Source: Bacteroidales bacterium
GTDB taxonomy: Bacteria; Bacteroidota; Bacteroidia; Bacteroidales; VadinHA17
Reading direction: 5' to 3'
NCBI GenBank assembly: GCA_020353115.1
Contig: CP070687.1
Span: 2,456,956-2,466,343, forward strand
DNA: 9,388 nucleotides
A program made the translations under genes and the position numbers. Below the pieces are notes generated by a model. It had not been told where the DNA came from, ran no database searches, and saw only the letters and a list, made by a program, of their open reading frames with translations. Position 1 is the stretch's first letter; each line of letters opens with the position of its first letter. Shown piece after piece: positions 1 through 6,600 of this stretch.

Positions 1-1
1 C

Positions 2-94
2 ATCAGGATGAGAAGAAGAGAATGGAATCTTATTCTTTCAGGTGCCGGATTGGGAATTTCTCTTACTCTTATGATTGAGCGATTCCCCGTATAG
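2..94 (+). CDS. C-terminal end of an upstream gene, possibly a ketoacyl-ACP synthase III-like protein
   Basis: An open frame enters from the left edge and ends at TAG 92-94, leaving 30 residues. The tail reads WNLILSGAGLGISLTLMIER, a hydrophobic strand, a Gly-rich turn and a second strand. That resembles the end of thiolase-fold ketoacyl-ACP synthase III proteins, where a final 'LLSGFGxGxSWG' strand-turn-strand closes the fold. The match is by eye over about 20 residues and lacks the usual Trp after the Ser, so the family is only a suggestion. It could instead be the end of a small membrane protein. The gene converges with aroQ across a 127-bp gap in which I see only a weak inverted repeat (TTCGC 133-137 with GCGAA 152-156) and no clear terminator. 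Confidence 0.4.
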   Translation: MRMRRREWNLILSGAGLGISLTLMIERFPV

Positions 95-221
95 AAGAAA
101 TAATCTGTAATTGCATATTCAGGCCACCATTATTCGCCGTGTGAATTTTCAGCGAAAGCCAATCGTCCGGTAATCAATCTGGTCCACGAATAAAGGCAGT
201 GATAAATCTCACAACCTACAT

Positions 222-647
222 TTACGAAGCTATCTCCAAAATGGCTTCGATACCAAGACGATAGGAATCCAATCCAAATCCCATGATACTACCCAGGCAG
301 GCATTTGCAATAAAAGAGACATGCCTGTACTCATCCCTTCCCAGTATATTGGTAATATGAACTTCCGCTACCGGAACTTCAACGGCCGATATTGCATCCG
401 CAATGGAAACAGAAGTATGAGTATATCCACCGGCATTAATAACAATACCATCGTATGAAAATCCTACTTCATGTATCTTATTAATGATCTCGCCTTCAAC
501 GTTTGACTGAAAATAATCAATCTGAATATCAGAATATTTGGTTTTGAGTTTTTCAAGAAATTCATCGAAGGAAGTTACACCGTATAAATCGGTCTGTCTT
601 TTTCCTATCAGGTTAAGACTCGGACCATTAATTATTTGGATTTTCAT
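222..647 (-). CDS. aroQ: Type II 3-dehydroquinate dehydratase
   Basis: The enzyme dehydrates 3-dehydroquinate to 3-dehydroshikimate, the third step of the shikimate pathway; it is cytosolic, and the family forms dodecamers. The protein is 141 residues, normal for type II enzymes. Family motifs appear in order: INGPSLNLIGKR (6-17) with the flexible-loop Arg17 and catalytic Tyr22; FQSNVEGEII (46-55); INAGGYTHTS (70-79) with Asn71 and His77; EVHITN (95-100) with Glu95 and His97; and Arg104 and Arg108. Position 10 is Ser where the family normally has Asn (GPNLN), and the usual 'IHAREEFR' reads ILGRDEYR. I chose ATG 647 because the family starts with MKIxIING just before the first strand; the frame stays open to 710, but that part is non-homologous and overlaps the predicted promoter. 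The gene diverges from xerD, 77 bp away. Confidence 0.95.
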   Translation of the reverse strand: MKIQIINGPSLNLIGKRQTDLYGVTSFDEFLEKLKTKYSDIQIDYFQSNVEGEIINKIHEVGFSYDGIVINAGGYTHTSVSIADAISAVEVPVAEVHITNILGRDEYRHVSFIANACLGSIMGFGLDSYRLGIEAILEIAS

Positions 648-676
648 CTCGCTTGATTTATCTTGTATGATATGTA

Positions 677-712
677 CAAAATTACATTCTTTACCAACAT
701 AATTTCCCAAAA
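677..712 (-). promoter_or_regulatory. Predicted aroQ promoter
   Basis: Read on the minus strand, TAATTTTG (684 to 677) fits the Bacteroidota -7 consensus TAnnTTTG exactly, with TTTTG (712 to 708) upstream as a -33 element. The 23-bp spacer is a little longer than usual. Transcription would start near 670, giving a leader of about 23 nt before ATG 647. It lies in the shared aroQ/xerD gap. A matching xerD promoter is not clear; the best candidate, TACATTCT at 683-690, is poor. Confidence 0.55.
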
Positions 713-724
713 TTGTTTTATAAC

Positions 725-1633
725 ATGATAGAGGTAAGCTGGTACAATCTAATCACAGAATACGGGGTTTTCCTGAAACTCGAAAAATCATTGTCGGAAA
801 ACACCATTGATGCATATATCAATGACGTAAAAAAGCTGGCAAATTTTTTGGAAATGACCGGGAATCCTGCCAATCCGGAAGAGATTAAACTATCTGATCT
901 TGAACTGTTTCTAGAATGGGTTAACAAATTGGGTATGAGTCCACGTACTCAGGCAAGAGTTGTTTCCGGGATAAGAGGTTTTTATAAATTCCTGTTGCTT
1001 GAAGATGTTATTCAACAGGATCCTACTGCTTTGCTTGAATCTCCCAAAATCGGAAGAAAGCTTCCGGATGTTTTATCCGTGAATGAAATCGACCGGCTTC
1101 TCGCATCCATAGATTTGAGCAAACCGGAAGGACAGCGGAATAAGGCAATGTTAGAAACCCTTTACAGCTGCGGACTAAGGGTTTCTGAACTGATTAATCT
1201 GAAAATATCCAATATTTACAAAGAGCTGGGATTTGTAAAGATCGTAGGGAAAGGAAACAAAGAGCGTCTTGTTCCCATTAGTCCGAAAGCGCTTAAAGAG
1301 ATTGATCTATATTTCCAGGACCGGCGGAAAATATCACATATTGAAAGGGATTCCGAAAATATTTTATTCCTGAACCGGAGAGGAAAGAAGCTTTCCAGGA
1401 TAATGATATTTACGATTATCAAGGATCTCGCTCGTAAAATAAACCTTAAGAAGAATATTAGCCCGCATACTTTCCGGCATTCCTTTGCAACTCACCTTAT
1501 CGACGGAGGTGCAGACCTCAGGGCAGTGCAGGAAATGCTGGGACACGAATCCATTATAACTACCGAGATCTACACCCACCTCGACCGGGAGTATCTGCGT
1601 GATACCATTATCCAGTTCCATCCGAGATCCTGA
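725..1633 (+). CDS. xerD: Tyrosine recombinase XerD (site-specific, dif-type)
   Basis: The protein is a tyrosine recombinase of the XerC/XerD family, which resolves chromosome dimers at dif during division. It has 302 residues, close to the usual 298-300. The N-terminal SAM-like core-binding domain (about 6-95) includes SENTIDAYINDV, and the catalytic domain (about 108-295) follows. All six catalytic residues are in place: Arg152 (CGLRVSEL), Lys176 (VGKGNKER), His248 and Arg251 (HTFRH), His274 (LGHESI) and the nucleophile Tyr283 (IYTHLD). I chose ATG 725; a TTG at 713 would add only four residues. XerD is preferred over XerC because of the divergent aroQ neighbour, an arrangement I recall from Bacteroidota. 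An integrase is less likely, since no element boundaries are seen. No dif site is evident here. Confidence 0.9.
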   Translation: MIEVSWYNLITEYGVFLKLEKSLSENTIDAYINDVKKLANFLEMTGNPANPEEIKLSDLELFLEWVNKLGMSPRTQARVVSGIRGFYKFLLLEDVIQQDPTALLESPKIGRKLPDVLSVNEIDRLLASIDLSKPEGQRNKAMLETLYSCGLRVSELINLKISNIYKELGFVKIVGKGNKERLVPISPKALKEIDLYFQDRRKISHIERDSENILFLNRRGKKLSRIMIFTIIKDLARKINLKKNISPHTFRHSFATHLIDGGADLRAVQEMLGHESIITTEIYTHLDREYLRDTIIQFHPRS

Positions 1634-1672
1634 ACCGACTTTAATCAGGAAGCCAACATTTAAATAATATTT

Positions 1673-1680
1673 CTCCCCAG
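1673..1680. repeat. Variant copy (CTCCCCAG) of the intergenic CTCCCCGG motif
   Basis: It lies 40 nt after the xerD stop. The flank ATATTTCTCCCC is shared with the copy after the permease gene at 3146-3153. It differs from the exact motif at one base. Confidence 0.3.
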
Positions 1681-1696
1681 GGCTCTTTAATGATTT

Positions 1697-1722
1697 CATA
1701 TTCAATGATATTCAGGGATATA
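1697..1722 (+). repeat. 10-bp-periodic direct repeat upstream of the metal permease
   Basis: TTCAATGATA (1701-1710) is followed directly by TTCAGGGATA (1711-1720), eight of ten positions identical, and ATA also recurs at 1698-1700 in the same register. The repeat lies 116-137 bp before the permease ATG and about 60-80 bp upstream of its predicted -7 box. A 10-bp period puts the repeats on one face of the helix, as expected for tandem binding of a regulator, but that role is inference. Confidence 0.3.
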
Positions 1723-1772
1723 CCTTTTGCCATTCTTTTGACAGGTAAAGATTAGGAAGAAGTATATTACCC

Positions 1773-1789
1773 GGATATCCTTATCTTTG
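1773..1789 (+). promoter_or_regulatory. Predicted promoter of the metal permease with adjacent palindrome
   Basis: TATCTTTG (1782-1789) fits the Bacteroidota -7 consensus exactly and would place the start near 1796, about 42 nt before ATG 1838. A good -33 TTG is not visible. The perfect 8-bp palindrome GGATATCC (1773-1780) ends one base before the -7 box, where a bound repressor would block initiation. Its use as a metal-responsive operator is inference. Confidence 0.5.
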
Positions 1790-1837
1790 ACGCCGAAAAA
1801 CAAGACTGATCATTGGGGAACCTTTTTGTGAAGTGAT

Positions 1838-3136
1838 ATGAATTATCTGTTTGATTTCTTATCTGACCTGGTTGATATTGTCAACGAAATGTCTCCCTAT
1901 TTGATGCTTGGATTCCTTTTCGCAGGGATTCTTCATGTTTTTTTTCCAAAGAGAAAAGTGAACAAATATATGGGTGGCAATAATGCCTCGGCAGTAATCA
2001 ATTCAGCAATGATAGGAATACCCCTGCCACTATGCTCTTGCGGGGTTATTCCGGCAGGTATCTCCTTTTACAAACATGGGGCATCCAAAGGATCAACCGT
2101 TTCTTTTCTTATTTCAACACCGCAAACAGGTATCGATTCCATTATGGTAACCTATTCATTGCTTGGCTTACCTTTTGCACTCATACGGCCGGTTATAGCT
2201 CTTATAACCGGATTTTTCGGGGGGTTTCTGACCAACATATCCAATTCGAGAAGCGGTGCAATTTCCAGGGATGAAATTCTTTCCAATGATGCATCCGACG
2301 AAAATGGATATGAAGGGGAAAAAATCAGGGAGGTTTTCCGGTATGCGTATATTGAATTTCTTCAGGATATTTCAAAGTATCTTGTCATCGGGCTAATTTT
2401 AGCCACAGTGATCTCCGTTCTTATTCCGGATGACTTTTTCACCGAATTTCTGGGTAATGATTTTTGGAGTATGCTGATTATACTTATCGCAGCTGTTCCG
2501 GTTTATCTTTGTGCCACGGCTTCCGTACCGGTTGCCGCGATCCTGATGCTGAAAGGTCTTTCACCCGGAGCGGCATTAGTATTACTTATGGCGGGTCCGG
2601 CAACCAATGCAGCTACCATTACACTCATAAAAAATGAACTGGGACTACGGCCGCTTCTTGCATACCTTTCAACCATAATTACCGGTGCCCTGATTTTCGG
2701 TACATTAATCAATTCCCTTTTACCCGCCTCATGGTTTACCATACCGGATATTGTTTCCCCTGGCATGGATCATGAACATGGGATCTTACCAAACTGGTTG
2801 AAGGCCGGATCAAGCATTGTTCTGGTTTTATTGATCCTGTTCGGTTACCTTCAGAAATATCTTAAATCAAGGAAGATCCCGGGTATGATTCCAGCAAATC
2901 CCATTTCACCAAACCTCAAAAAAATGATATCAAAAAAGATAATGGTTAAAGGAATGACTTGCAATCATTGCAGGCAAAATGTCGAAAACAACATCAAGTC
3001 TGTTGAGGGGATAAAAGAGGTCCGGGCGGATATCTCTTCCGGAACGGTATTGATTCAAGGAGACCGGATTGATCTGGATAAGATCCGGAATGCCGTTGAA
3101 CAAAGTGGTTACGAGTTTGCAGGAGAAACCAAGTAA
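1838..3136 (+). CDS. SO_0444-type copper/zinc efflux permease with C-terminal HMA domain
   Basis: This 432-residue inner-membrane permease belongs to the DUF318/ArsP-like family whose SO_0444 branch is annotated as Cu/Zn efflux. About eight membrane segments are visible. The signature IPLPLCSCGVIP (61-72) carries the Cys66-Ser-Cys68 pair; STPQTG (93-98), LCATASVPVA around Cys225 and AGPATNAATI (252-261) follow. The loop after about residue 300 contains Asp-His-Glu-His (311-314), a possible metal-binding patch. Residues 366-432 are a heavy-metal-associated domain with GMTCNHC (372-378), Cys375 and Cys378 being the expected ligands. Such a domain could pass metal to the pore or sense it. The substrate is inferred from family and motifs, not shown; organic arsenic export is the main alternative. 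The gene stands alone, with its own promoter and a downstream hairpin. Confidence 0.88.
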   Translation: MNYLFDFLSDLVDIVNEMSPYLMLGFLFAGILHVFFPKRKVNKYMGGNNASAVINSAMIGIPLPLCSCGVIPAGISFYKHGASKGSTVSFLISTPQTGIDSIMVTYSLLGLPFALIRPVIALITGFFGGFLTNISNSRSGAISRDEILSNDASDENGYEGEKIREVFRYAYIEFLQDISKYLVIGLILATVISVLIPDDFFTEFLGNDFWSMLIILIAAVPVYLCATASVPVAAILMLKGLSPGAALVLLMAGPATNAATITLIKNELGLRPLLAYLSTIITGALIFGTLINSLLPASWFTIPDIVSPGMDHEHGILPNWLKAGSSIVLVLLILFGYLQKYLKSRKIPGMIPANPISPNLKKMISKKIMVKGMTCNHCRQNVENNIKSVEGIKEVRADISSGTVLIQGDRIDLDKIRNAVEQSGYEFAGETK

Positions 3137-3145
3137 TCCATATTT

Positions 3146-3153
3146 CTCCCCGG
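3146..3153. repeat. Copy of the intergenic CTCCCCGG motif
   Basis: Exact copy beginning 10 nt after the permease stop codon, in the flank ATATTTCTCCCCGGGA. Confidence 0.4.
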
Positions 3154-3250
3154 GATCATCCTTTGCCTCCGTCAGATTCTCTCAGCCATTCCAGAATTAA
3201 AAAGCACCAGGCATGAACAAGGAACGATTGAATTCATCCCCCAGTTAAAC

Positions 3251-3287
3251 GATAAAGCCGGCTCTTTCCTTCCCGCCGCTTTTTATC
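3251..3287 (+). terminator. Terminator-like hairpin after the metal permease
   Basis: GATAAAGCCGGC (3251-3262) pairs with GCCGCTTTTTATC (3275-3287) around a 12-nt pyrimidine-rich loop. The core stem AAAGC-GGC/GCC-GCTTT has one bulged C, and the right arm runs into five T residues. It lies 115 nt past the permease stop. An intrinsic terminator is the simplest reading; the outer GATAAA/TTATC pairing also makes it partly symmetric. Confidence 0.5.
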
Positions 3288-3386
3288 ATCGAAACAATAT
3301 TTTAAAGCCATTTACGGGTATTTAGTAATGACCTGATCTTCAGGAACTGATTTAACTGTGACCATGTCCGGTAACATATTCATTTC

Positions 3387-3408
3387 AAAAAAAAAATTAC
3401 TACTTTTG
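3387..3408 (+). promoter_or_regulatory. Predicted ppdK promoter with an A10 tract in the spacer
   Basis: TACTTTTG (3401-3408) fits the Bacteroidota -7 consensus exactly. Transcription would start near 3414, leaving a leader of about 42 nt before ATG 3456. A run of ten A residues (3387-3396) occupies the spacer; no clear TTG -33 element lies at the right distance. Confidence 0.5.
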
Positions 3409-3455
3409 GCTCAATTTTGCTGTAACTTTATAATCACCTCAAAATCCATGTACAA

Positions 3456-6176
3456 ATGACGAATCAAATGAAAAGAGTATACCTGTTTGGAGACAAAAAG
3501 GCAGAAGGCCAGGCAGATATGAAAAATCTGCTCGGCGGAAAGGGGGCAAATCTTGCCGAAATGAACCGGATTGGAATTCCGGTGCCTCCCGGATTTACAA
3601 TTACCACTGAAGTATGTTCGGAATATTTTGAGCTTGGCAGAGACAAAGTGATCGAATTGTTAAGTAAGGATGTTAAGGAGGCGGTTACCCATGTGGAAGA
3701 AATCATGGGTGCAAAATTTGGCAGTAAGGAAAATCCTCTTCTATTCTCAGTACGTTCAGGAGCCAGGGCATCCATGCCCGGGATGATGGACACGGTCCTT
3801 AACCTGGGAATGAATGAAGATACCGTTGCCGGCCTGGCGGTAAAAACAGGAAACGAACGGTTCGTATGGGATTCGTATAGGCGTTTTGTCCAGATGTATG
3901 GCGATGTCGTGCTTGGCATGAAACCTGAAAGCAAGGAGGACATCGATCCGTTTGAAGAGATTATGGAACAGTTGAAGGAAGAGAAAAGAATAACAGACGA
4001 TACCGATCTTTCAGTTGATGACCTTAAAGAACTTGTCCGGAAGTTTATGAAAGCTGTAAATGACAAAACCGGGAATGATTTTCCGACCGATCCCTGGGAT
4101 CAGCTGTGGGGAGGGATTATGGCCGTATTTAACAGCTGGAATACACCACGTGCTATTGTATACCGCCGTCTGAACAAGATACCAGATGACTGGGGAACAG
4201 CAGTAAATGTTCAGGCTATGGTATTTGGCAACATGGGTAACAGTTCAGCAACCGGTGTAGCTTTCACACGTGATGCCGCAACTGGAGAAGATCTGTTTAA
4301 CGGCGAATACCTGATAAATGCGCAGGGGGAAGATGTGGTAGCAGGAATCCGTACTCCACAGCAAATCACCAAAGAAGGATCTGTCCGATGGGCACACCTT
4401 GCCGGTGTTTCAGAAGAAGAAAGGATAAAGACCTACCCTTCACTGGAAGAGACGATGCCTGAAATCTATAAGGAATTGGACGAAATTCAGCAGAAACTGG
4501 AGAATCATTACAAGGATATGCAGGATCTTGAATTCACCATCCAGGAAGGTAAATTATGGTTGCTGCAGACAAGAAACGGAAAACGTACGGGAGCGGCAAT
4601 GGTTAAGATTGCCATGGATCTCCTCCGGGAACGAATTATCGATGAAAAAACAACCCTTCTTCGTCAGGAGCCAAACAAGCTCGATGAACTGTTACACCCG
4701 GTATTTGACAAGGCTGCCATCAAGGAAGCCAATGTCCTGGCCAACGGATTGCCGGCATCTCCCGGGGCAGCCACCGGACAAATCGTATTTTTTGCCGATG
4801 AGGCCGGGAAATACCCCACATCCATTCTGGTGAGAATGGAAACATCACCTGAGGACCTGGAAGGCATGAATATTGCCAAGGGAATATTGACTGCAAGGGG
4901 TGGAATGACTTCTCATGCCGCCGTGGTAGCACGTGGAATGGGTAAATGCTGTGTTTCCGGAGCCGGCAGTATCAAGATCGACTATAAATCAAGAACATTG
5001 AAAGTCGACGGACGCATATTCAATGAAGGAGACTGGATATCTCTTAACGGAACATCAGGAGAAGTATATGAAGGCAGGTTAAAGACGATTGATCCGGAAT
5101 TAAGCGGTGATTTCGGAGAGATTATGGATCTGGCTGACAAACACACAAGGATGTATGTACGGACAAACGCAGACACGCCGAAGGATTCAATAATTGCAAG
5201 GGACTTCGGAGCACGTGGAATCGGTCTCACCCGAACCGAACATATGTTTTTTGAAGGTGACAGAATTAAAGCCATGAGGGAGATGATTCTGGCTGATGAT
5301 GAAGCAGGCAGAAGAAAAGCACTCAACAAACTTTTACCGATTCAAAGGGAGGATTTTGAAGGTATTTTTGAGGCCATGCACGACCTCCCGGTTACAGTAA
5401 GGTTGCTTGATCCCCCGCTTCATGAATTCGTGCCTCAGGAAGAGGAAAACCAGCAGGAAATGGCTGATGAAATGGGCATTACCCTGGAAGAGATTAAAGC
5501 AAAGGTGGAATCTCTCCATGAAATCAATCCTATGCTGGGACACAGAGGTTGCCGTCTGGGTAATACCTATCCCGAAATAACCGAAATGCAGGCAAGAGCT
5601 ATTATTGAAGCAGCCCTTAATCTGAAAGCAAAAGGAGTAAAAGCAATTCCTGAAATCATGGTTCCGCTTACCGGCGCACTGGAGGAGATGAAGATGCAGG
5701 AGGATGTTATCCGGAAAACGGCTGAAATAGTATTCAAAGAAAGAAATGATTCCATTGAGTATATGGTTGGAACTATGATCGAAATACCAAGAGCGGCCCT
5801 TTTGGCAGACGAAATAGCCAAATCTGCCGAATTCTTTTCCTTCGGAACAAATGACCTTACACAAATGGGATTTGGTTATTCACGTGATGATGCGGGTAAA
5901 TTCCTGCCTGTGTATATTGACAAGGGAATATTGAAAAACGATCCTTTCCAGATTATCGACCAGGAAGGTATCGGTCAGCTGGTTGAAATGGGTACAAGAA
6001 AAGGAAGGTCAACAAATCCCAATCTAAAGGTTGGTATTTGCGGAGAACATGGCGGAGAACCGAATTCCGTCGAATTTTGTCACAGGGTGGGTATGGACTA
6101 TGTCAGCTGTTCCCCGTATCGTGTACCAATTGCCAGGCTTGCGGCTGCACAAGCAGCAATAAAGGACCGTATGTGA
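3456..6176 (+). CDS. ppdK: Pyruvate, phosphate dikinase
   Basis: PPDK interconverts pyruvate + ATP + Pi and PEP + AMP + PPi; in anaerobic Bacteroidota it can run in glycolysis or gluconeogenesis. The protein is full length at 906 residues. The ATP-grasp domain has GGKGANLAEM (27-36), SVRSGARASMPG (98-109) with Arg100, and Glu359 and Gln371 near its end. The swivelling phosphohistidine domain has RGGMTSHAAVVARG, with His487 as phospho-carrier and Thr485 at the position phosphorylated by the PPDK regulatory protein in other organisms. The C-terminal PEP/pyruvate barrel (about 550-900) keeps Arg593, Arg649 (RLLDPPLHEF), Asn799-Asp800 (GTNDLTQ) and the acid/base Cys862 (GICGEHGG). ATG 3456 fits the family start (KRVYLFG follows); ATG 3468 is the alternative. 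It is monocistronic as far as seen, and no regulatory-protein gene is present. Confidence 0.97.
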   Translation: MTNQMKRVYLFGDKKAEGQADMKNLLGGKGANLAEMNRIGIPVPPGFTITTEVCSEYFELGRDKVIELLSKDVKEAVTHVEEIMGAKFGSKENPLLFSVRSGARASMPGMMDTVLNLGMNEDTVAGLAVKTGNERFVWDSYRRFVQMYGDVVLGMKPESKEDIDPFEEIMEQLKEEKRITDDTDLSVDDLKELVRKFMKAVNDKTGNDFPTDPWDQLWGGIMAVFNSWNTPRAIVYRRLNKIPDDWGTAVNVQAMVFGNMGNSSATGVAFTRDAATGEDLFNGEYLINAQGEDVVAGIRTPQQITKEGSVRWAHLAGVSEEERIKTYPSLEETMPEIYKELDEIQQKLENHYKDMQDLEFTIQEGKLWLLQTRNGKRTGAAMVKIAMDLLRERIIDEKTTLLRQEPNKLDELLHPVFDKAAIKEANVLANGLPASPGAATGQIVFFADEAGKYPTSILVRMETSPEDLEGMNIAKGILTARGGMTSHAAVVARGMGKCCVSGAGSIKIDYKSRTLKVDGRIFNEGDWISLNGTSGEVYEGRLKTIDPELSGDFGEIMDLADKHTRMYVRTNADTPKDSIIARDFGARGIGLTRTEHMFFEGDRIKAMREMILADDEAGRRKALNKLLPIQREDFEGIFEAMHDLPVTVRLLDPPLHEFVPQEEENQQEMADEMGITLEEIKAKVESLHEINPMLGHRGCRLGNTYPEITEMQARAIIEAALNLKAKGVKAIPEIMVPLTGALEEMKMQEDVIRKTAEIVFKERNDSIEYMVGTMIEIPRAALLADEIAKSAEFFSFGTNDLTQMGFGYSRDDAGKFLPVYIDKGILKNDPFQIIDQEGIGQLVEMGTRKGRSTNPNLKVGICGEHGGEPNSVEFCHRVGMDYVSCSPYRVPIARLAAAQAAIKDRM

Positions 6177-6255
6177 GTCTCAATCTGAATATGGGTGAAC
6201 AAACCAAAAGGCTGTCATAATTAGATAACAAAAAATAAATAATAGATATGACGGA

Positions 6256-6273
6256 ATCCTCCCCGGTGAGGAT
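6256..6273. repeat. Inverted repeat containing a CTCCCCGG motif
   Basis: ATCCTC (6256-6261) and GAGGAT (6268-6273) are perfect reverse complements around the loop CCCGGT. CTCCCCGG occupies 6259-6266. It lies 80 nt after the ppdK stop. No T run follows, so it is not a standard intrinsic terminator. Confidence 0.45.
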
Positions 6274-6396
6274 GATAATATAACGCTTCTTTACAAACCT
6301 GTAATTGCCCGGCCATTCCATCGGCAAGATACCAGGTGAGATTGTTTTTATCTGAAGATACCATATCGTGTATGCGGAGCACTTGTATTTTCCCTT

Positions 6397-6419
6397 CTCC
6401 CCGGTTTCCGGAGGTTTTT
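6397..6419 (+). terminator. Possible terminator hairpin downstream of ppdK
   Basis: CCCCGG (6399-6404) pairs with CCGGaGG (6408-6414) across a TTT loop, with one bulged A, and is followed by five T residues (6415-6419). The left arm carries CTCCCCGG (6397-6404). It lies 221 nt after the ppdK stop, far for a terminator of that gene, so it may end another transcript or be incidental. Confidence 0.4.
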
Positions 6420-6462
6420 GTGTAGCCTGGAATAGAAAATCACGGGAAATCCGATTTATTTG

Positions 6463-6501
6463 CACATCCTGATATGTGACCCGGATTTGAGGATCACCTC
6501 A
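6463..6501. repeat. Two adjacent small hairpins upstream of plsY
   Basis: CACAT-cctgat-ATGTG (6463-6478) and TGAGG-atca-CCTCA (6488-6501) each have perfect 5-bp arms and lie 9 nt apart. They are upstream of the predicted plsY promoter, so they are not in its leader. Each alone could be chance. Confidence 0.3.
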
Positions 6502-6551
6502 GTAATAACCCGTTTGCTTTACCTGTCCCTTACATAAGACCACGGGGGGAC

Positions 6552-6582
6552 TTTTGTCTGACAAAAAAATTTCATACCTTGG
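6552..6582 (+). promoter_or_regulatory. Predicted plsY promoter overlapped by a perfect palindrome
   Basis: TTTTG (6552-6556) and TACCTTGG (6575-6582, one or two bases off TAnnTTTG) are 18 bp apart, a good Bacteroidota -33/-7 arrangement. Initiation near 6588 would leave only about 12 nt before ATG 6601. TTTTGTC-T-GACAAAA (6552-6566) is a perfect 7-bp-arm inverted repeat covering the -33 element. Its one-base centre suits a dimeric DNA-binding protein rather than an RNA hairpin. Confidence 0.5.
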
Positions 6583-6600
6583 TGATAAATCTTCCGGTAA

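Larger units (their letters stand above)
3137..3455. other. 319-bp intergenic region before ppdK
   Basis: No credible gene lies here. It holds, in order, a CTCCCCGG motif directly after the permease stop, a terminator-like hairpin (3251-3287), a short perfect inverted repeat CCTGA-TCT-TCAGG (3332-3344) and the ppdK promoter with its A10 tract. The inverted repeat sits about 57 bp upstream of the -7 box, so it could be an operator, though a five-base arm is weak evidence. Confidence 0.6.
6177..6600. other. 424-bp intergenic region between ppdK and plsY
   Basis: No credible coding sequence was found on either strand; open frames here are short or overlap ppdK in another frame. The region holds at least four small inverted repeats (6256-6273, 6397-6414, 6463-6478 and 6488-6501), two CTCCCCGG motifs and the plsY promoter at its end. 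The length is generous for a two-gene gap, so a small untranslated RNA is possible, but nothing matches an RNA family I recognise. Confidence 0.6.

Noticed and set aside
648..710. N-terminal extension of aroQ by 21 codons
   Set aside because: The frame is open, but the added residues have no family counterpart, they cover the predicted aroQ promoter, and MKIQIING is the normal family start.
713..724. TTG start for xerD four codons upstream
   Set aside because: ATG 725 gives the expected length; nothing favours the rarer start codon.
725..1633. Tyrosine recombinase as the integrase of a mobile element
   Set aside because: Its length and motifs are of the Xer type, its neighbours are housekeeping genes, and there are no attachment repeats or cargo.
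1634..1837. A dif site beside xerD
   Set aside because: I see no 28-bp arrangement of two inverted 11-bp arms around a 6-bp centre, and dif normally lies near the terminus rather than beside xerD.
3364..3459. 31-codon open frame ending in an ATGA overlap with the ppdK start, with a KKKLLLL signal-like stretch
   Set aside because: The predicted ppdK promoter lies inside it, so its start codon would not be on the transcript; its composition follows from the A10 tract.
3464..4066. 200-codon minus-strand frame opposite ppdK
   Set aside because: It lies wholly antisense to strongly conserved PPDK sequence, is Ser-rich and shows no domain; other minus-strand frames across ppdK are the same.
6103..6465. 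120-codon minus-strand frame running from the ppdK end into the gap
   Set aside because: It overlaps the conserved ppdK C-terminus antisense and has no recognisable motif.
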